Assembly (NCBI RefSeq): GCF_014211975.1
Contig: NZ_CP060084.1
Coordinates: forward strand, 2,170,001-2,234,000
DNA: 64,000 bases
Direction of reading: 5' to 3'
Origin: Teredinibacter haidensis
Lineage (GTDB): Bacteria; Pseudomonadota; Gammaproteobacteria; Pseudomonadales; Cellvibrionaceae
Positions 40,290 through 49,535 of this stretch are shown here, piece by piece. The notes under the pieces were generated by a model, which was not told where the DNA came from, searched no databases, and saw only the letters and a list, made by a program, of their open reading frames with translations. Position numbers and translations under genes: made by a program. The first letter of the stretch is position 1; each line of letters begins with the position of its first letter.

Positions 40290-41004
40290 GTGCCCATTTC
40301 TAAACGTACTTCCCCTATTCGGATTTCGCAGATTGCGGCCCTGGAAAAGAAGAAATACGATGATGAAGCCAGCGGCGAAATAGAGACTCACCACCCCCGG
40401 TATCTGGGCTCTGAGGACACGTTTTACGTGGGCAATATGAAGCGTGTAGGTCGGATATATCAGCAAACCTTTATTGATACTTATAGTAAAGTAGCCTTTG
40501 CAAAACTGTATACAACCAAAACGCCAATCATATCAGCAGACACGTTGAATGACAGGGGATTACCATTCCTTGAAGAACAGGAAGTGCCGGTTCTTCGCAT
40601 ACTGACCGACCAGGGAACCGAGTATTGTGGCCGTGTTGAGCAACATGATTATCAGCTATATCTAGCCATAAACAACATTGACCATACAAAGACCATACAA
40701 AGACCATACAAAGACCATACAAAGACCATACAAAGACCATACAAAGACCAAAGCGATGTCACCACAAACGAACGGAATCTGCGAGCGCTTTCATAAAACT
40801 GTATTAAATGAATTTTACCAGGTCACTTTCCGTAAAAGGCTGTACGCTACAATGGAAGAACTACAAACTGATCTGGACGTGTGGATGGAAAAGTATAGCA
40901 ATGAACGTACCCATCAGGGTAAAATGTGTTGCGGTCGAACAACCATGGAAACATTTCTTGATGGCAAACGAATTTGGGCAGAGAAAAATCTAGCTCAAAT
41001 GTAA
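40290..41004 (+). pseudogene. IS481 transposase, 5'-truncated and frameshifted
   Basis: The first part contains TFIDTYSKVA and LTDQGTEYCG, with two catalytic Asp residues. The second part contains GICERFHKT, with the catalytic Glu. They lie in different frames because GACCATACAAA is repeated six times at 40680-40745. One copy would give the continuous HTKTKAMSPQTNGICERF, matching the family; five extra copies add 55 bases and shift the frame. About 120 N-terminal residues are also absent. Confidence 0.85.
40680..40750 (+). repeat. 11-bp tandem repeat, six units
   Basis: GACCATACAAA occurs six times in perfect tandem from 40680 to 40745, followed by a partial unit. It lies inside the IS481 transposase. 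Copy numbers of 1, 4 or 7 would keep the frame open; six do not. Confidence 0.95.
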
Positions 41005-41062
41005 ACTGACAGCACCGATAGAAAAACGGGTAACTGTCAGATTAAGTCTGAGCTAGTACACG

Positions 41063-41770
41063 TTAGATCATTGGTATTTCCAACACTGTAATTATTTTAT
41101 CATACCTTTTACAGAATTTTCCTGTCAACAACATGCCGCACTGATATTCATCGCATAAATTATCGTTCAACTCAAAATTCACAGAACCCTGACTGTCGTC
41201 GCTCCATGCAATACGGGTAACACTAACGGCTGAGAAGTCAAAGCACTTTTGTACTCGAGGATACGCTGCCTTAAAAAGACTTTCTTTTATAGAAAAACAT
41301 ATGGTAAAAATATCATCGAAATTTTCTTTATGAGCATAGCGCCGATCCTCGCTCTGCGTTAGGATCTGGGACCTCAACCGGTTGGCGGTATCTAACGCTA
41401 CAAGCGTTTCAACATCGACTCCAACGCCCATATACTGTGAGGCATCGGCGACAATAGCGATAGCGTAGGTGTTTGAATGGCTAATAGCCCCAACCAGGCC
41501 TGAAGGCCACAACGGCTCCCTATTCTGTCCGGCTTTAACGACATAGTCTTCAATAGCCCACTGGCGCAAACACAGATTCGCACAATGCCGACCCGCTAGA
41601 AATTCCGCTTTACGCTTTACAACCGCTTTGGAACTGACCAAATGAAAAGGGATTTCACAAATATCGTAAAGTTCGTCCTGGTAGCTCTCAACATCGAACT
41701 CGCAAGCAATCCCTCGGATATTTTCATAGAAAATATCGGGCGGAGCTACGACCTTTAAAAAATCTTCCAT
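41063..41770 (-). CDS. Sfp/EntD-type 4'-phosphopantetheinyl transferase
   Basis: The 235-residue protein has the PPTase signature AGRHCANLCL, GAISHSN, the metal-binding GVGVDVE and FSIKESLFKAAYP. It transfers the phosphopantetheine arm of CoA to carrier-protein serines and so would activate the ACPs of this cluster. It follows the CHAT/ATPase gene by 26 bases in the same direction and is probably the last gene of that operon. An IS481 terminus lies two bases past its stop codon. Confidence 0.92.
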   Translation of the reverse strand: MEDFLKVVAPPDIFYENIRGIACEFDVESYQDELYDICEIPFHLVSSKAVVKRKAEFLAGRHCANLCLRQWAIEDYVVKAGQNREPLWPSGLVGAISHSNTYAIAIVADASQYMGVGVDVETLVALDTANRLRSQILTQSEDRRYAHKENFDDIFTICFSIKESLFKAAYPRVQKCFDFSAVSVTRIAWSDDSQGSVNFELNDNLCDEYQCGMLLTGKFCKRYDKIITVLEIPMI

Positions 41771-41796
41771 CGAATAATTGCTCTTGCTTTGTGTTA

Positions 41797-44700
41797 CTAA
41801 TGTATGGAAAACTCTTGCGTCAGTGGACTTGGTGACGATTCATCAAGATATTCAGCCAACAACAACTCCAAGCGTTCACGGCCAAGATTGGTTTCGAACA
41901 CCTTAAACCGTGCTTTTAACTGTTCTATTTGAGCTGGTGACTGTGCACTTAACGAACGTTCCCACAACTTGCAAAAATAAGGCAGCGCTTCAAAGTATTC
42001 ACCCTTTTGACAGCGTAAATCTGCCTCCACGCCATCGAGGAGTTCTGCCATTGGAGTGCTATCCTTCCTTGATTTAATCTCATGAAACAACGATTCGGCC
42101 AATTCGAAATTCTGTCTCGCCATACGCATCAATAAAACATCTACCATTTGCTGAATCTGGAATCCGGCTGGAGCGTCATCATAAGCGATTTCTTCAAGTA
42201 TTTTCCGTTCGTAGTTTTCAACATCATCCGTGTTGTTTAGATCAAAAGCGTTAACAGCCAAGATTTTTAACATGGCAATAACGCCATGCCAGGCCTGAAA
42301 TTTGAAGTACACCTCATAGGCTTTTAGACATAGATTACTACTTGTTTCTGTATCAGCGTTGAGTTTAGCGTAATGATTTAGAAAATTGACCACCATTTGA
42401 AAACGAGCTAAATCTTTTTCTTCGATAGTGTCGCTCTGGTCAACAAACCAATCTCGCCACACCCCAGCCCCTTTTTCCAGCCCGCTGTTCTCTTTTGCTG
42501 TACTGGAAAAGCTAAGAGTCTCGACAGCTAAACCAAGCCATGCCACCGCAAATCCGGTATTTTCAATTTTTTGAGGGCTAATCTCTGTACGTGTTAACAA
42601 GTCCCCACTCCACTCTACCAGCTCATGCTGCAGTTTTGCCTGGGTTAAAAGCTGCTGAAATGATTTCCTGACAGCCATGAACCTGGCGTAATCGTCATGA
42701 AACCAGAGTCTTTCGAAATGTTTCACCCAATGCTTTCGATTCGAGATTAAGTTATTCGACATCGGAGGGTTTGGGTTCTTTAACACAAACTGACTCAAGC
42801 GTAATACACCTTGCGAGATCACTTGGCTAAACAGAAAGTTAAGCTCATCCGTGATTTTTGAGTCAAATTCAGACTTGTACTGCTTGTCTTTCACAAAATG
42901 CAGGGCTTTGTTTTCAACCATATGACCATGAGGTAATAACTTGGTAAAGCCCGCCGCCGACAGACGTTGGAGTCCCTCTTTTACTTTAGCGCTCTCATCG
43001 CCCAATAAAGCAAATAGTTTTCTGGAGGGTGAATCAGCTTCTTGCTCCTGGTCTGCTGCAATCATTACCATTTCTAATAACAATCCCGGCATTTCACCGC
43101 AGAGTGTCAGAAAGTTCTGCCAAACATCTGGTAATTCCTGCCATTGCCATTGGTCGATTACATCCAAAGGAGTATCGCTGGTGAGACTGGCCTTGCTCAC
43201 ATGGCTCAAAATATCCTCGATGGCGTAACGCGATAAAAGAGGAGTTAACCGTTGAATGACACTCGGGTTTCCCTGTGAATATCTGACCAGTTTTTCCCAT
43301 GCTTCTTGCGCTACGACATTCTCGTTATCGGGCGTCGCATCAGAATTTTGGGTGACCAACGAAAGGCTCGCTTTTTCCAGCGCTAAACTGCCGACAATTC
43401 TGCCAGGGAGATTGGGAAGACCCGCAAGCTCTACACTCAAATCAATCAAGGGTTTATCGTCTTCTACAAAATAATCCCTCAGGGCTGACTCGTGTTGATT
43501 TAAGTTGCCAACAAGGAATACGCAATGTTCTTGTTGCTTCAGTTCAACAAACAGATTCCTAAAAGCTTGTATCCGTTGGGTATCGTGGCTCTGCAACAAC
43601 ACATCTAGATCGTCAAAAATAAAGGCGCATGGCACAGTCTTAAGTCGCTCAAGTACATCTGCCGCTTTGGTCTGAAGGACAGGCGCTATCATGTCGGCAA
43701 TGTCTTCAGCTGTATAACCCTCATCCGCAAACGAAAAGTTGAAGCTGTAATAATATTGCTGCTTCAGACTTAGATAAAAACAAGCGAAATACGCATGATG
43801 GGTTTTCCCGACCCCCTGCTGGCCAGTTACGCTGATAATCTTACCACTTCTTCTATCGGCGATTTCAGTGCTTTCGATTTCTCTTCTTTGGGGTTCAGTT
43901 GCATCGATCAGGCGACTCTTGTTCTTTGCTGAATTATCCGTATTCCTAGTAACATCAGATTGAACGTAAGCAATGATATCTGATAGGGATTGGTCACTGA
44001 CACTAAACGCTAAGGGAGGCAATTTTTCGCCACGAAAACCAAACATAGTCGCATGAGCGGCATTAAGCGGATTTATCTCGGTGCCCTCTTGGCTTAGCTG
44101 AGGCGCCGCAAAGAATTGGATATGTTGTGCCCCATAATGCTGAAGCAATAACCAGGCCGGAAAGTGATTGAAGTCATCCAGGCTGTAGCGATTCTTGTTC
44201 TGCATTTGAAGTAATTTTCGCGCTTCTACTACAGCAGTCGAAATATCATGCCCTGCCAAAATCTGTCTATAGATTTCCGAAAAACAGGCTTCACTTAACC
44301 AAGGCAGGGTTTGATGAGATAGTCCCACTATATTTGTAATCCCAACGTGCTGTGCTATCTGTGCAACTTCTGCCAGGCCACGTGAGTTTTCTTCTATACA
44401 ATCGTTACTTCTACACTCTGCAATGTCTAAAAACAATACTCGTATACCATCACCAGCAGCACACTCAAATAATTCTTTGAGGTCAATATGTTGTTCCGAA
44501 TTTGAACTTCCATACATAAGACTGGCTCTACCTTCTTCAAAGCTTACAACCCCCTGAAGATGAAGAATATGGTATTGCTCGCCTTCACCCTGAGCAAACT
44601 GTGTAGAAAGCGTATGCTTTAAATCACTCACGTCTCTCAGATAACAAAGGTTTACATCTAAGGCACTATTGAGTTCGTTGAGAGTTAAACATGCCTGCAC

Positions 44701-45342
44701 ATTATTTCGTAGAGGTGCCCGTACAGTGTCATATTTAGCAAAAGGCGTGGCATATATCACACGCAAAGGATTGTTTTCTTTAGAGCCAGTGGTTTCGCTA
44801 CCGTTATTCAATAACTGATTAATTTCGTCCTGATGTGGTGGTGTGACATTGAGCTGGTATTCGACTGTGGGCAACGACTCTTGATGTCGCCTATCGAACA
44901 CTCTTGAAAATCGCTTTACTTGCGTAGCAAAAAGGTACTTAGCATCATGCAACACTGCGGCCTCCCAGAATTCACTAAAGAACTCGGGGCGCGTGGAGAC
45001 AATACTCACCTCAAGTTTTTCGTAACCCTCCCGCTCGATGATGCTTAAAAGTCGGAGCAGTTCATGATCTTCCCCTAACAGAGAATCACCTAAAGCATGA
45101 CCAAGGCGGAAAAATTTCTCCATCGGAGCTTGTACTTTCAACTTTGTATTATCTGAAACGATACGGCCGAAAAGAAAATACTGAAGATTCTTACGAAACT
45201 GTGCGGTGAAAGGCGATTCTTCATAATCACATACGTATTCTTCCGAAACCGCATCGCCACTCAACACCATTTTTATAACATTATTTTCACCGGATTCGTT
45301 GTCGGAACCTATTGAGTGACCATCAATAATTTCTAGTAACAT
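41797..45342 (-). CDS. CHAT-like/STAND P-loop ATPase protein, 1181 aa
   Basis: Residues about 190-415 resemble a CHAT (caspase-like) domain: YHILHLQGVV near 254 and LFLDIAECRSND near 308. The usual GHG with its catalytic His reads GVV, so protease activity is doubtful, although a Cys is present. Near residue 506 comes a Walker A (GQQGVGKT) and near 567 a Walker B (CAFIFDDLD), typical of STAND/NACHT-type signalling ATPases. The rest is helical and may form TPR-like repeats. Neighbours on both sides are PKS accessory genes in the same direction, with the PPTase 26 bases downstream. Its role is unknown; regulation, self-protection or scaffolding are possible. Confidence 0.75.
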   Translation of the reverse strand: MLLEIIDGHSIGSDNESGENNVIKMVLSGDAVSEEYVCDYEESPFTAQFRKNLQYFLFGRIVSDNTKLKVQAPMEKFFRLGHALGDSLLGEDHELLRLLSIIEREGYEKLEVSIVSTRPEFFSEFWEAAVLHDAKYLFATQVKRFSRVFDRRHQESLPTVEYQLNVTPPHQDEINQLLNNGSETTGSKENNPLRVIYATPFAKYDTVRAPLRNNVQACLTLNELNSALDVNLCYLRDVSDLKHTLSTQFAQGEGEQYHILHLQGVVSFEEGRASLMYGSSNSEQHIDLKELFECAAGDGIRVLFLDIAECRSNDCIEENSRGLAEVAQIAQHVGITNIVGLSHQTLPWLSEACFSEIYRQILAGHDISTAVVEARKLLQMQNKNRYSLDDFNHFPAWLLLQHYGAQHIQFFAAPQLSQEGTEINPLNAAHATMFGFRGEKLPPLAFSVSDQSLSDIIAYVQSDVTRNTDNSAKNKSRLIDATEPQRREIESTEIADRRSGKIISVTGQQGVGKTHHAYFACFYLSLKQQYYYSFNFSFADEGYTAEDIADMIAPVLQTKAADVLERLKTVPCAFIFDDLDVLLQSHDTQRIQAFRNLFVELKQQEHCVFLVGNLNQHESALRDYFVEDDKPLIDLSVELAGLPNLPGRIVGSLALEKASLSLVTQNSDATPDNENVVAQEAWEKLVRYSQGNPSVIQRLTPLLSRYAIEDILSHVSKASLTSDTPLDVIDQWQWQELPDVWQNFLTLCGEMPGLLLEMVMIAADQEQEADSPSRKLFALLGDESAKVKEGLQRLSAAGFTKLLPHGHMVENKALHFVKDKQYKSEFDSKITDELNFLFSQVISQGVLRLSQFVLKNPNPPMSNNLISNRKHWVKHFERLWFHDDYARFMAVRKSFQQLLTQAKLQHELVEWSGDLLTRTEISPQKIENTGFAVAWLGLAVETLSFSSTAKENSGLEKGAGVWRDWFVDQSDTIEEKDLARFQMVVNFLNHYAKLNADTETSSNLCLKAYEVYFKFQAWHGVIAMLKILAVNAFDLNNTDDVENYERKILEEIAYDDAPAGFQIQQMVDVLLMRMARQNFELAESLFHEIKSRKDSTPMAELLDGVEADLRCQKGEYFEALPYFCKLWERSLSAQSPAQIEQLKARFKVFETNLGRERLELLLAEYLDESSPSPLTQEFSIH

Positions 45343-45761
45343 GGATCTAATTCAGCCTGTGTTATCGTAAGAATCGCTTGTCTTCTAAGAGTCCGCGTTT
45401 GCGCCATTTTATTAAGATTCGAAGGGGTGAATCAAGCGAAGGCAGCGCAGATAAAAAGAAAAGGCAATCTGTTCTATTTTTAGACAAAAAATGTAAATTT
45501 ACGCGACTAAGTTCCCTATATCGACGCCAAGCACGAAACTGGTATCAGTGAGCCAGGTAATTCATTTTGCGTACCTCGGTGGCAAAACAGCACGTTAAAC
45601 GCCCAACCAGGACGCTTCGCCACCTTGAGGAAGATATGAGTACGAGCCATGAGAGGTATCAGTGGGTAGCTGCCCTGTTGTGAGGCCGCGAGAATCGCAA
45701 CGAAGAAGTGAAAGAAGAACTGTAATGAAGAGAGACAGAAAGACGCTATGCGAGAAAGACA
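45343..45761. other. Intergenic region before the CHAT/ATPase gene
   Basis: About 420 bases without a plausible gene. GGTATCAGTG occurs twice (near 45541 and 45647), and a short direct repeat, GACACTATGCGA/GACGCTATGCGA, lies near the right end. The promoter of the CHAT/ATPase-PPTase pair may be here, but no clear -35/-10 pair was identified. Confidence 0.4.
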
Positions 45762-46733
45762 CTATGCGAATTCAAGTCGCGTGTCAGAGAGTTTTGTAAG
45801 GGTTTTTTCAAGCACCGATGCATCCTTACCAAACTGATTCATTGTTTCCATAAAATTGGAACCGGAATCGGTTGGCAAACAATATTTAACAGAAGTAGAA
45901 AGTGTGCCACTTGGCCCGACATCAATAAAGGTAAAGTCACCTTCATTCAACACTTGTTTTATTGTATCGGCGAAATTAACCGGCTCCCGTAACACCTTCC
46001 AGAGATGATGCTCATGTAACGCCGTAATCTTTGAGCCGGCTGTACAGGAATAAATAGATATACGTGGCGCGCTGTAATTAAACAGTTCTGTAATCGCTTT
46101 AAACGTCGACTTAAGAGGTTCCATAATGTCACTATGAAATGCAAATTTCACCGCAAGACGCTGTGTCAAAACACCCTTTTCGCTTAAGTATTTTTGCAGT
46201 TCGCTCACGTCCTTTTCTAAACCACTCACAACAAAGTTGTTTTCAAAGTTACGCCCGGAAACCTGGCAACGTTCAAACGCCTGCGGATGCTGTTGAACAA
46301 TATCTTCCTTGCTGATTATCGCGAGCATACCACCAGCTGGGCTATATTTTTTTAAAGCTTTGGCAACTTCGACGCACAGTTCAATGCCCTCTTCTAAAGT
46401 AAGTACACCAGCCACTACAGCCGCAGTGAACTCTCCCAGGCTATAGCCAAGCAGATAGTCTGGTTGTATTTTGGCCTCTGTCAATAATTGCGCCAGGCAA
46501 AACTCGATTGAAACCAACGCCGGATTTGTTAGCACTATATCGTCAAACGCGTGACTCTTATCAAAATCGCCATAAAGCGTCTCTATCAGAGAATGGCCCG
46601 TGGCACTCTTGACATAAATATCGCAGTGATCCATCCACAGCTTGAACCGTGGATGGGTCTCATATAACTCGCGCCCCATTTGAAAGTACTGCGAACCTTG
46701 TCCGGAAAACATAAACACGACGGGTTTGCGCAT
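45762..46733 (-). CDS. Discrete acyltransferase of the acyl-hydrolase (proofreading) type
   Basis: The AT fold is clear: MFSGQGSQ, nucleophile Ser in GYSLGEF (near residue 98) and His in FAFHSDIMEP. The Arg that binds the malonyl carboxylate in true malonyl ATs (RGELM in the neighbour) is replaced: the aligned segment reads VEVAKALKK with Ala at that place. This is the pattern of PedC-type acyl hydrolases, which clear stalled acyl chains from carrier proteins. The ATG at 46733 is preferred over 46796 because GGAG lies 7 bases upstream and the FSGQGSQ motif follows at normal distance. The start codon comes shortly after the stop of the malonyl AT gene. Confidence 0.85.
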   Translation of the reverse strand: MRKPVVFMFSGQGSQYFQMGRELYETHPRFKLWMDHCDIYVKSATGHSLIETLYGDFDKSHAFDDIVLTNPALVSIEFCLAQLLTEAKIQPDYLLGYSLGEFTAAVVAGVLTLEEGIELCVEVAKALKKYSPAGGMLAIISKEDIVQQHPQAFERCQVSGRNFENNFVVSGLEKDVSELQKYLSEKGVLTQRLAVKFAFHSDIMEPLKSTFKAITELFNYSAPRISIYSCTAGSKITALHEHHLWKVLREPVNFADTIKQVLNEGDFTFIDVGPSGTLSTSVKYCLPTDSGSNFMETMNQFGKDASVLEKTLTKLSDTRLEFA

Positions 46734-46776
46734 ATAAACTCCAAACTGAAAATTAGTAAGATATATCAGAAGTTCG

Positions 46777-47889
46777 TTAGGCGTTCGCTGGTGCAAGCTC
46801 AGTCAGATCGAAATATCCATTATAGCCCTGCATATAAACCGCAGCCCTGTGACCAAACAAGACCATTGCTTCTGAACGTGTTTCTAACTTATCGTAATCA
46901 TGAGTTAATGATCTCACCGCGGTTCCAACGGGGTATTGCTTGTTCCATTTTTCAACCAGTTCTGTGGCGGAAGCTGAAACGGGCAATTCGTCAGATTTTT
47001 CAGTTTTAACTGTCAACGATTCAACTGATTTCGTAGTTTCCTTCTCGATGAAATGCAACATCTTACTGAGCACATCGCCATTACCAACCTCTTCAAACTC
47101 CATTTTCTGGCCATTTTCATCCAGCCACATCAGATACTGAATACTTCCACACCAACGCACACTGCTTGCAAGCTGCGCGGCGAGGTTATCCACCACATCT
47201 TTATCTTCGTAAGGCCGTGCAGTTACATTGGAAATCACAGGAATTTTTAAAGGAGAGAACGTGAACTCATTTAAGAATGCTTTAAACTGTTCGCTGGCAG
47301 GCTGCATAAACCGCGAATGAAACGCACCACTGGTATTAAGCGGGTAATACATCATATTGTCATGCTGAAAAAGATCCTGCGCCTTTCCAATTTCTTCGAT
47401 ATCACCGGAAATTACGATCTGAGCCGGCGTATTATAGTTTGCAATATCTATTTGATTCAGATTGTTCTCACTTAAAATACTCTCGATTTGTTCTTTAGTA
47501 GCGTTTAGGATTGCCGCCATACCGCCTTCCGGAGCGCCTGCCATTAATTCTCCGCGTTTCTTTACTAATGTCAAACCGGTTTCAAAATCAAAGCATTCCG
47601 CCGCTAAAAGTGCATTAAACTCTCCAAGACTATGGCCCGCAACGTAATCAGGTTTCACATTGGTGTCTTTGAGTTTTTTATAAAACGACAATGCATTGAC
47701 CACATATAGTGCTGGCTGAGTGTATTGCGTTTTATTTAGCTTTCGTTTTGGATTCTCAAGACACAACTCTTTAATCGAATACCCTAAAATCTCGTCAGCT
47801 TGTTGTGTTAATTCGCTGAACTCGTCAAACAAACCACCGCCCATACCCTTAACTTGAGAGCCTTGACCAGGGAAAATAAATGTTTTCAT
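46777..47889 (-). CDS. Discrete trans-acting malonyl acyltransferase (copy 2)
   Basis: FPGQGSQ, GHSLGEF with the nucleophile Ser near residue 86, the malonyl-binding Arg in VKKRGELM, and GAFHSRF near residue 190 are all intact. The C-terminal extension ends YMQGYNGYFDLTEL, as in the AT at 35514-36614, and the two proteins look like paralogues along their whole length. It probably supplies malonyl units to the PKS modules and the donor ACP. GGAG precedes the ATG. It lies between the decarboxylating KS gene and the acyl hydrolase gene. Confidence 0.92.
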   Translation of the reverse strand: MKTFIFPGQGSQVKGMGGGLFDEFSELTQQADEILGYSIKELCLENPKRKLNKTQYTQPALYVVNALSFYKKLKDTNVKPDYVAGHSLGEFNALLAAECFDFETGLTLVKKRGELMAGAPEGGMAAILNATKEQIESILSENNLNQIDIANYNTPAQIVISGDIEEIGKAQDLFQHDNMMYYPLNTSGAFHSRFMQPASEQFKAFLNEFTFSPLKIPVISNVTARPYEDKDVVDNLAAQLASSVRWCGSIQYLMWLDENGQKMEFEEVGNGDVLSKMLHFIEKETTKSVESLTVKTEKSDELPVSASATELVEKWNKQYPVGTAVRSLTHDYDKLETRSEAMVLFGHRAAVYMQGYNGYFDLTELAPANA

Positions 47890-47998
47890 GATGTCTCCTG
47901 TGATTAATTCAAAACAATGACAGCACTGAGCAGATTAGGCGTACACCACCTAAATTCCCGACCGGATCTGTCATAAAATTTCTAACAATCTTTGATGA

Positions 47999-49255
47999 TT
48001 AGCACTGTTCAATACACACTGCCGTGTTCACTCCGCCGAAACCCATGCTAAGAGAGATAGCCGTACTGATTGTCTGCTGTATACTCTTCTCTCTGACCCA
48101 GTTGAAATCCATATCAATAGGCGTTGTCAGGTTTCTTGTACGATGAATGCGCCCGGCTTTCATCTGCAGAATCGTCGCGATCAGTTCGACCGTTCCAGCC
48201 GCAGACAGACCATGCCCGATGATTGACTTGGTCGCGTTGATGTATGCATGCTCCAGCCCACTTTGCTTAAGTACGCTAAGCTCTGTTTCATCACCAACGA
48301 TCGAAGCGGTGCCATGCGGGTTAACATAATGTATGTCACTCGCTGTCATATTGGCCATTCTCAATGAATTTGTGACTACCGTTTTCTCACCTTCCAAAGA
48401 CGGGTTGGGATTACGATTCCCGTCCATTATGTGGGACCATCCTTTTATCTCCGCATAAATATCCGCGCCTCTTTTCCTCGCATGCTCCTTTGTTTCAATC
48501 ACGATCACACCGCATGCCTCACCGAAAATAAATCCATCATGATCGAGATCAAATGGACGGCACGCAAGCTCAGGGGAAAACGCAAACTTTTCCGAGCCCA
48601 TCGCGCCAAGCGTACGAAAGCCTCGACACTCCCAATACGACAAATCCATCATCGAGCCAATAGCAATGCATACATCGACCTGGCCGGATCTTACCGCGTT
48701 AATCGCTTGTATTACCGCAACTTGCCCAGACGCAGAAGCACCGCCCAAGGTGTAAGAAGGACCACGAATTGGAAATACTTCAGTGCATACTCCGACCGCG
48801 TCACTATCCATAAAACTCATGGCATAGGTCGGACGTAAAAATTGAGGCTTATCACGATATTTATCATGCACATTGACGAGTTCACGCTGCTGTACATTGG
48901 AGCCACCAATGACAAGCCCTATACGCTCCGAGGCAACCTCATCTAGACGACTGTCATTCCAGGCTTCATGCAAAGTGCTGACGGTGACCTGACTGGACCA
49001 CGAAGCAGTTCGTAAAAGACTTTTTGGGATTGAGTCGGGCACCGACAACTTAGATATTTCAGCTCCAAGATATTTTTCTTGCAGAGGTGTTTCATCCTCT
49101 GAAGGTGGTGTCTCTGGAGCCTGACGGCCTTCTCTTTGCATAATCCCAAAAAGATTCTCGCCGGATAAAAGTCCTGCGAGAAAAGCCTCTTTGTTCTGTC
49201 CAGCGGAAGCGGTGACACCGATCCCCGAAACTACAATGGAAGAAAGAGCACTCAT
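47999..49255 (-). CDS. pksF-like: Decarboxylating ketosynthase (KS with Cys to Ser) of the beta-branching cassette
   Basis: A 418-residue stand-alone KS. The nucleophile position reads GGASASGQ (near residue 171), so the usual Cys is Ser; HGTAS and SIIGHG are kept. In beta-branching cassettes (PksF, CurC types) such enzymes decarboxylate malonyl on the donor ACP to give acetyl-ACP for the HMG synthase. The ATG lies five bases after the stop of the donor ACP gene. It is part of a compact operon with HMGS, ECH1, ECH2 and ACP. Confidence 0.92.
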   Translation of the reverse strand: MSALSSIVVSGIGVTASAGQNKEAFLAGLLSGENLFGIMQREGRQAPETPPSEDETPLQEKYLGAEISKLSVPDSIPKSLLRTASWSSQVTVSTLHEAWNDSRLDEVASERIGLVIGGSNVQQRELVNVHDKYRDKPQFLRPTYAMSFMDSDAVGVCTEVFPIRGPSYTLGGASASGQVAVIQAINAVRSGQVDVCIAIGSMMDLSYWECRGFRTLGAMGSEKFAFSPELACRPFDLDHDGFIFGEACGVIVIETKEHARKRGADIYAEIKGWSHIMDGNRNPNPSLEGEKTVVTNSLRMANMTASDIHYVNPHGTASIVGDETELSVLKQSGLEHAYINATKSIIGHGLSAAGTVELIATILQMKAGRIHRTRNLTTPIDMDFNWVREKSIQQTISTAISLSMGFGGVNTAVCIEQC

Positions 49256-49260
49256 ATTAT

Positions 49261-49500
49261 TTACTGCTTATCGTGCATAATCGTGGCGAGGTCACCCATG
49301 TTCTCAGCGCGGGCGAAATGAATCATAGCAACATTCAATTCCAGTGACTCCAAAGACATCATGATAATCTCAGACCGGTCGACTGAATTTGCCCCCAACT
49401 CTTTCAAAGAATCTTCGAAATCAAAATTGTGAGATTCAAGCGCTGGAACGACTTCGCGAGTATTTTTTACGATTACATCAAAAATTTCGTTTACGTTCAT
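49261..49500 (-). CDS. acpK-like: Discrete donor acyl carrier protein of the beta-branching cassette
   Basis: A 79-residue ACP with the phosphopantetheine Ser in ELGANSVDRSE (near residue 40). Asn in place of Asp before the Ser is common in donor ACPs of HMGS cassettes. It should carry the malonyl/acetyl unit used by the HMG-CoA synthase homologue. GGAG precedes the ATG. Confidence 0.92.
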   Translation of the reverse strand: MNVNEIFDVIVKNTREVVPALESHNFDFEDSLKELGANSVDRSEIIMMSLESLELNVAMIHFARAENMGDLATIMHDKQ

Positions 49501-49535
49501 GTTTCTACTCCAAACTATTATGTTAATTGTGTAAT

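Larger units (their letters stand above)
40278..41060 (+). mobile_element. IS481-family remnant
   Basis: The frame at 40290-41004 codes for the catalytic part of an IS481-type transposase. The right end near 41035-41060 (TGTCAGATTAAG then TCTGAGCTAG) looks like the terminal inverted repeat of this family and stops two bases from the PPTase stop codon. The left end and the N-terminal helix-turn-helix region are missing. The IS66 element abuts directly on the left. Confidence 0.7.

Noticed and set aside
40680..40750. CRISPR array
   Set aside because: The repeats are 11 bp, perfect and without spacers.
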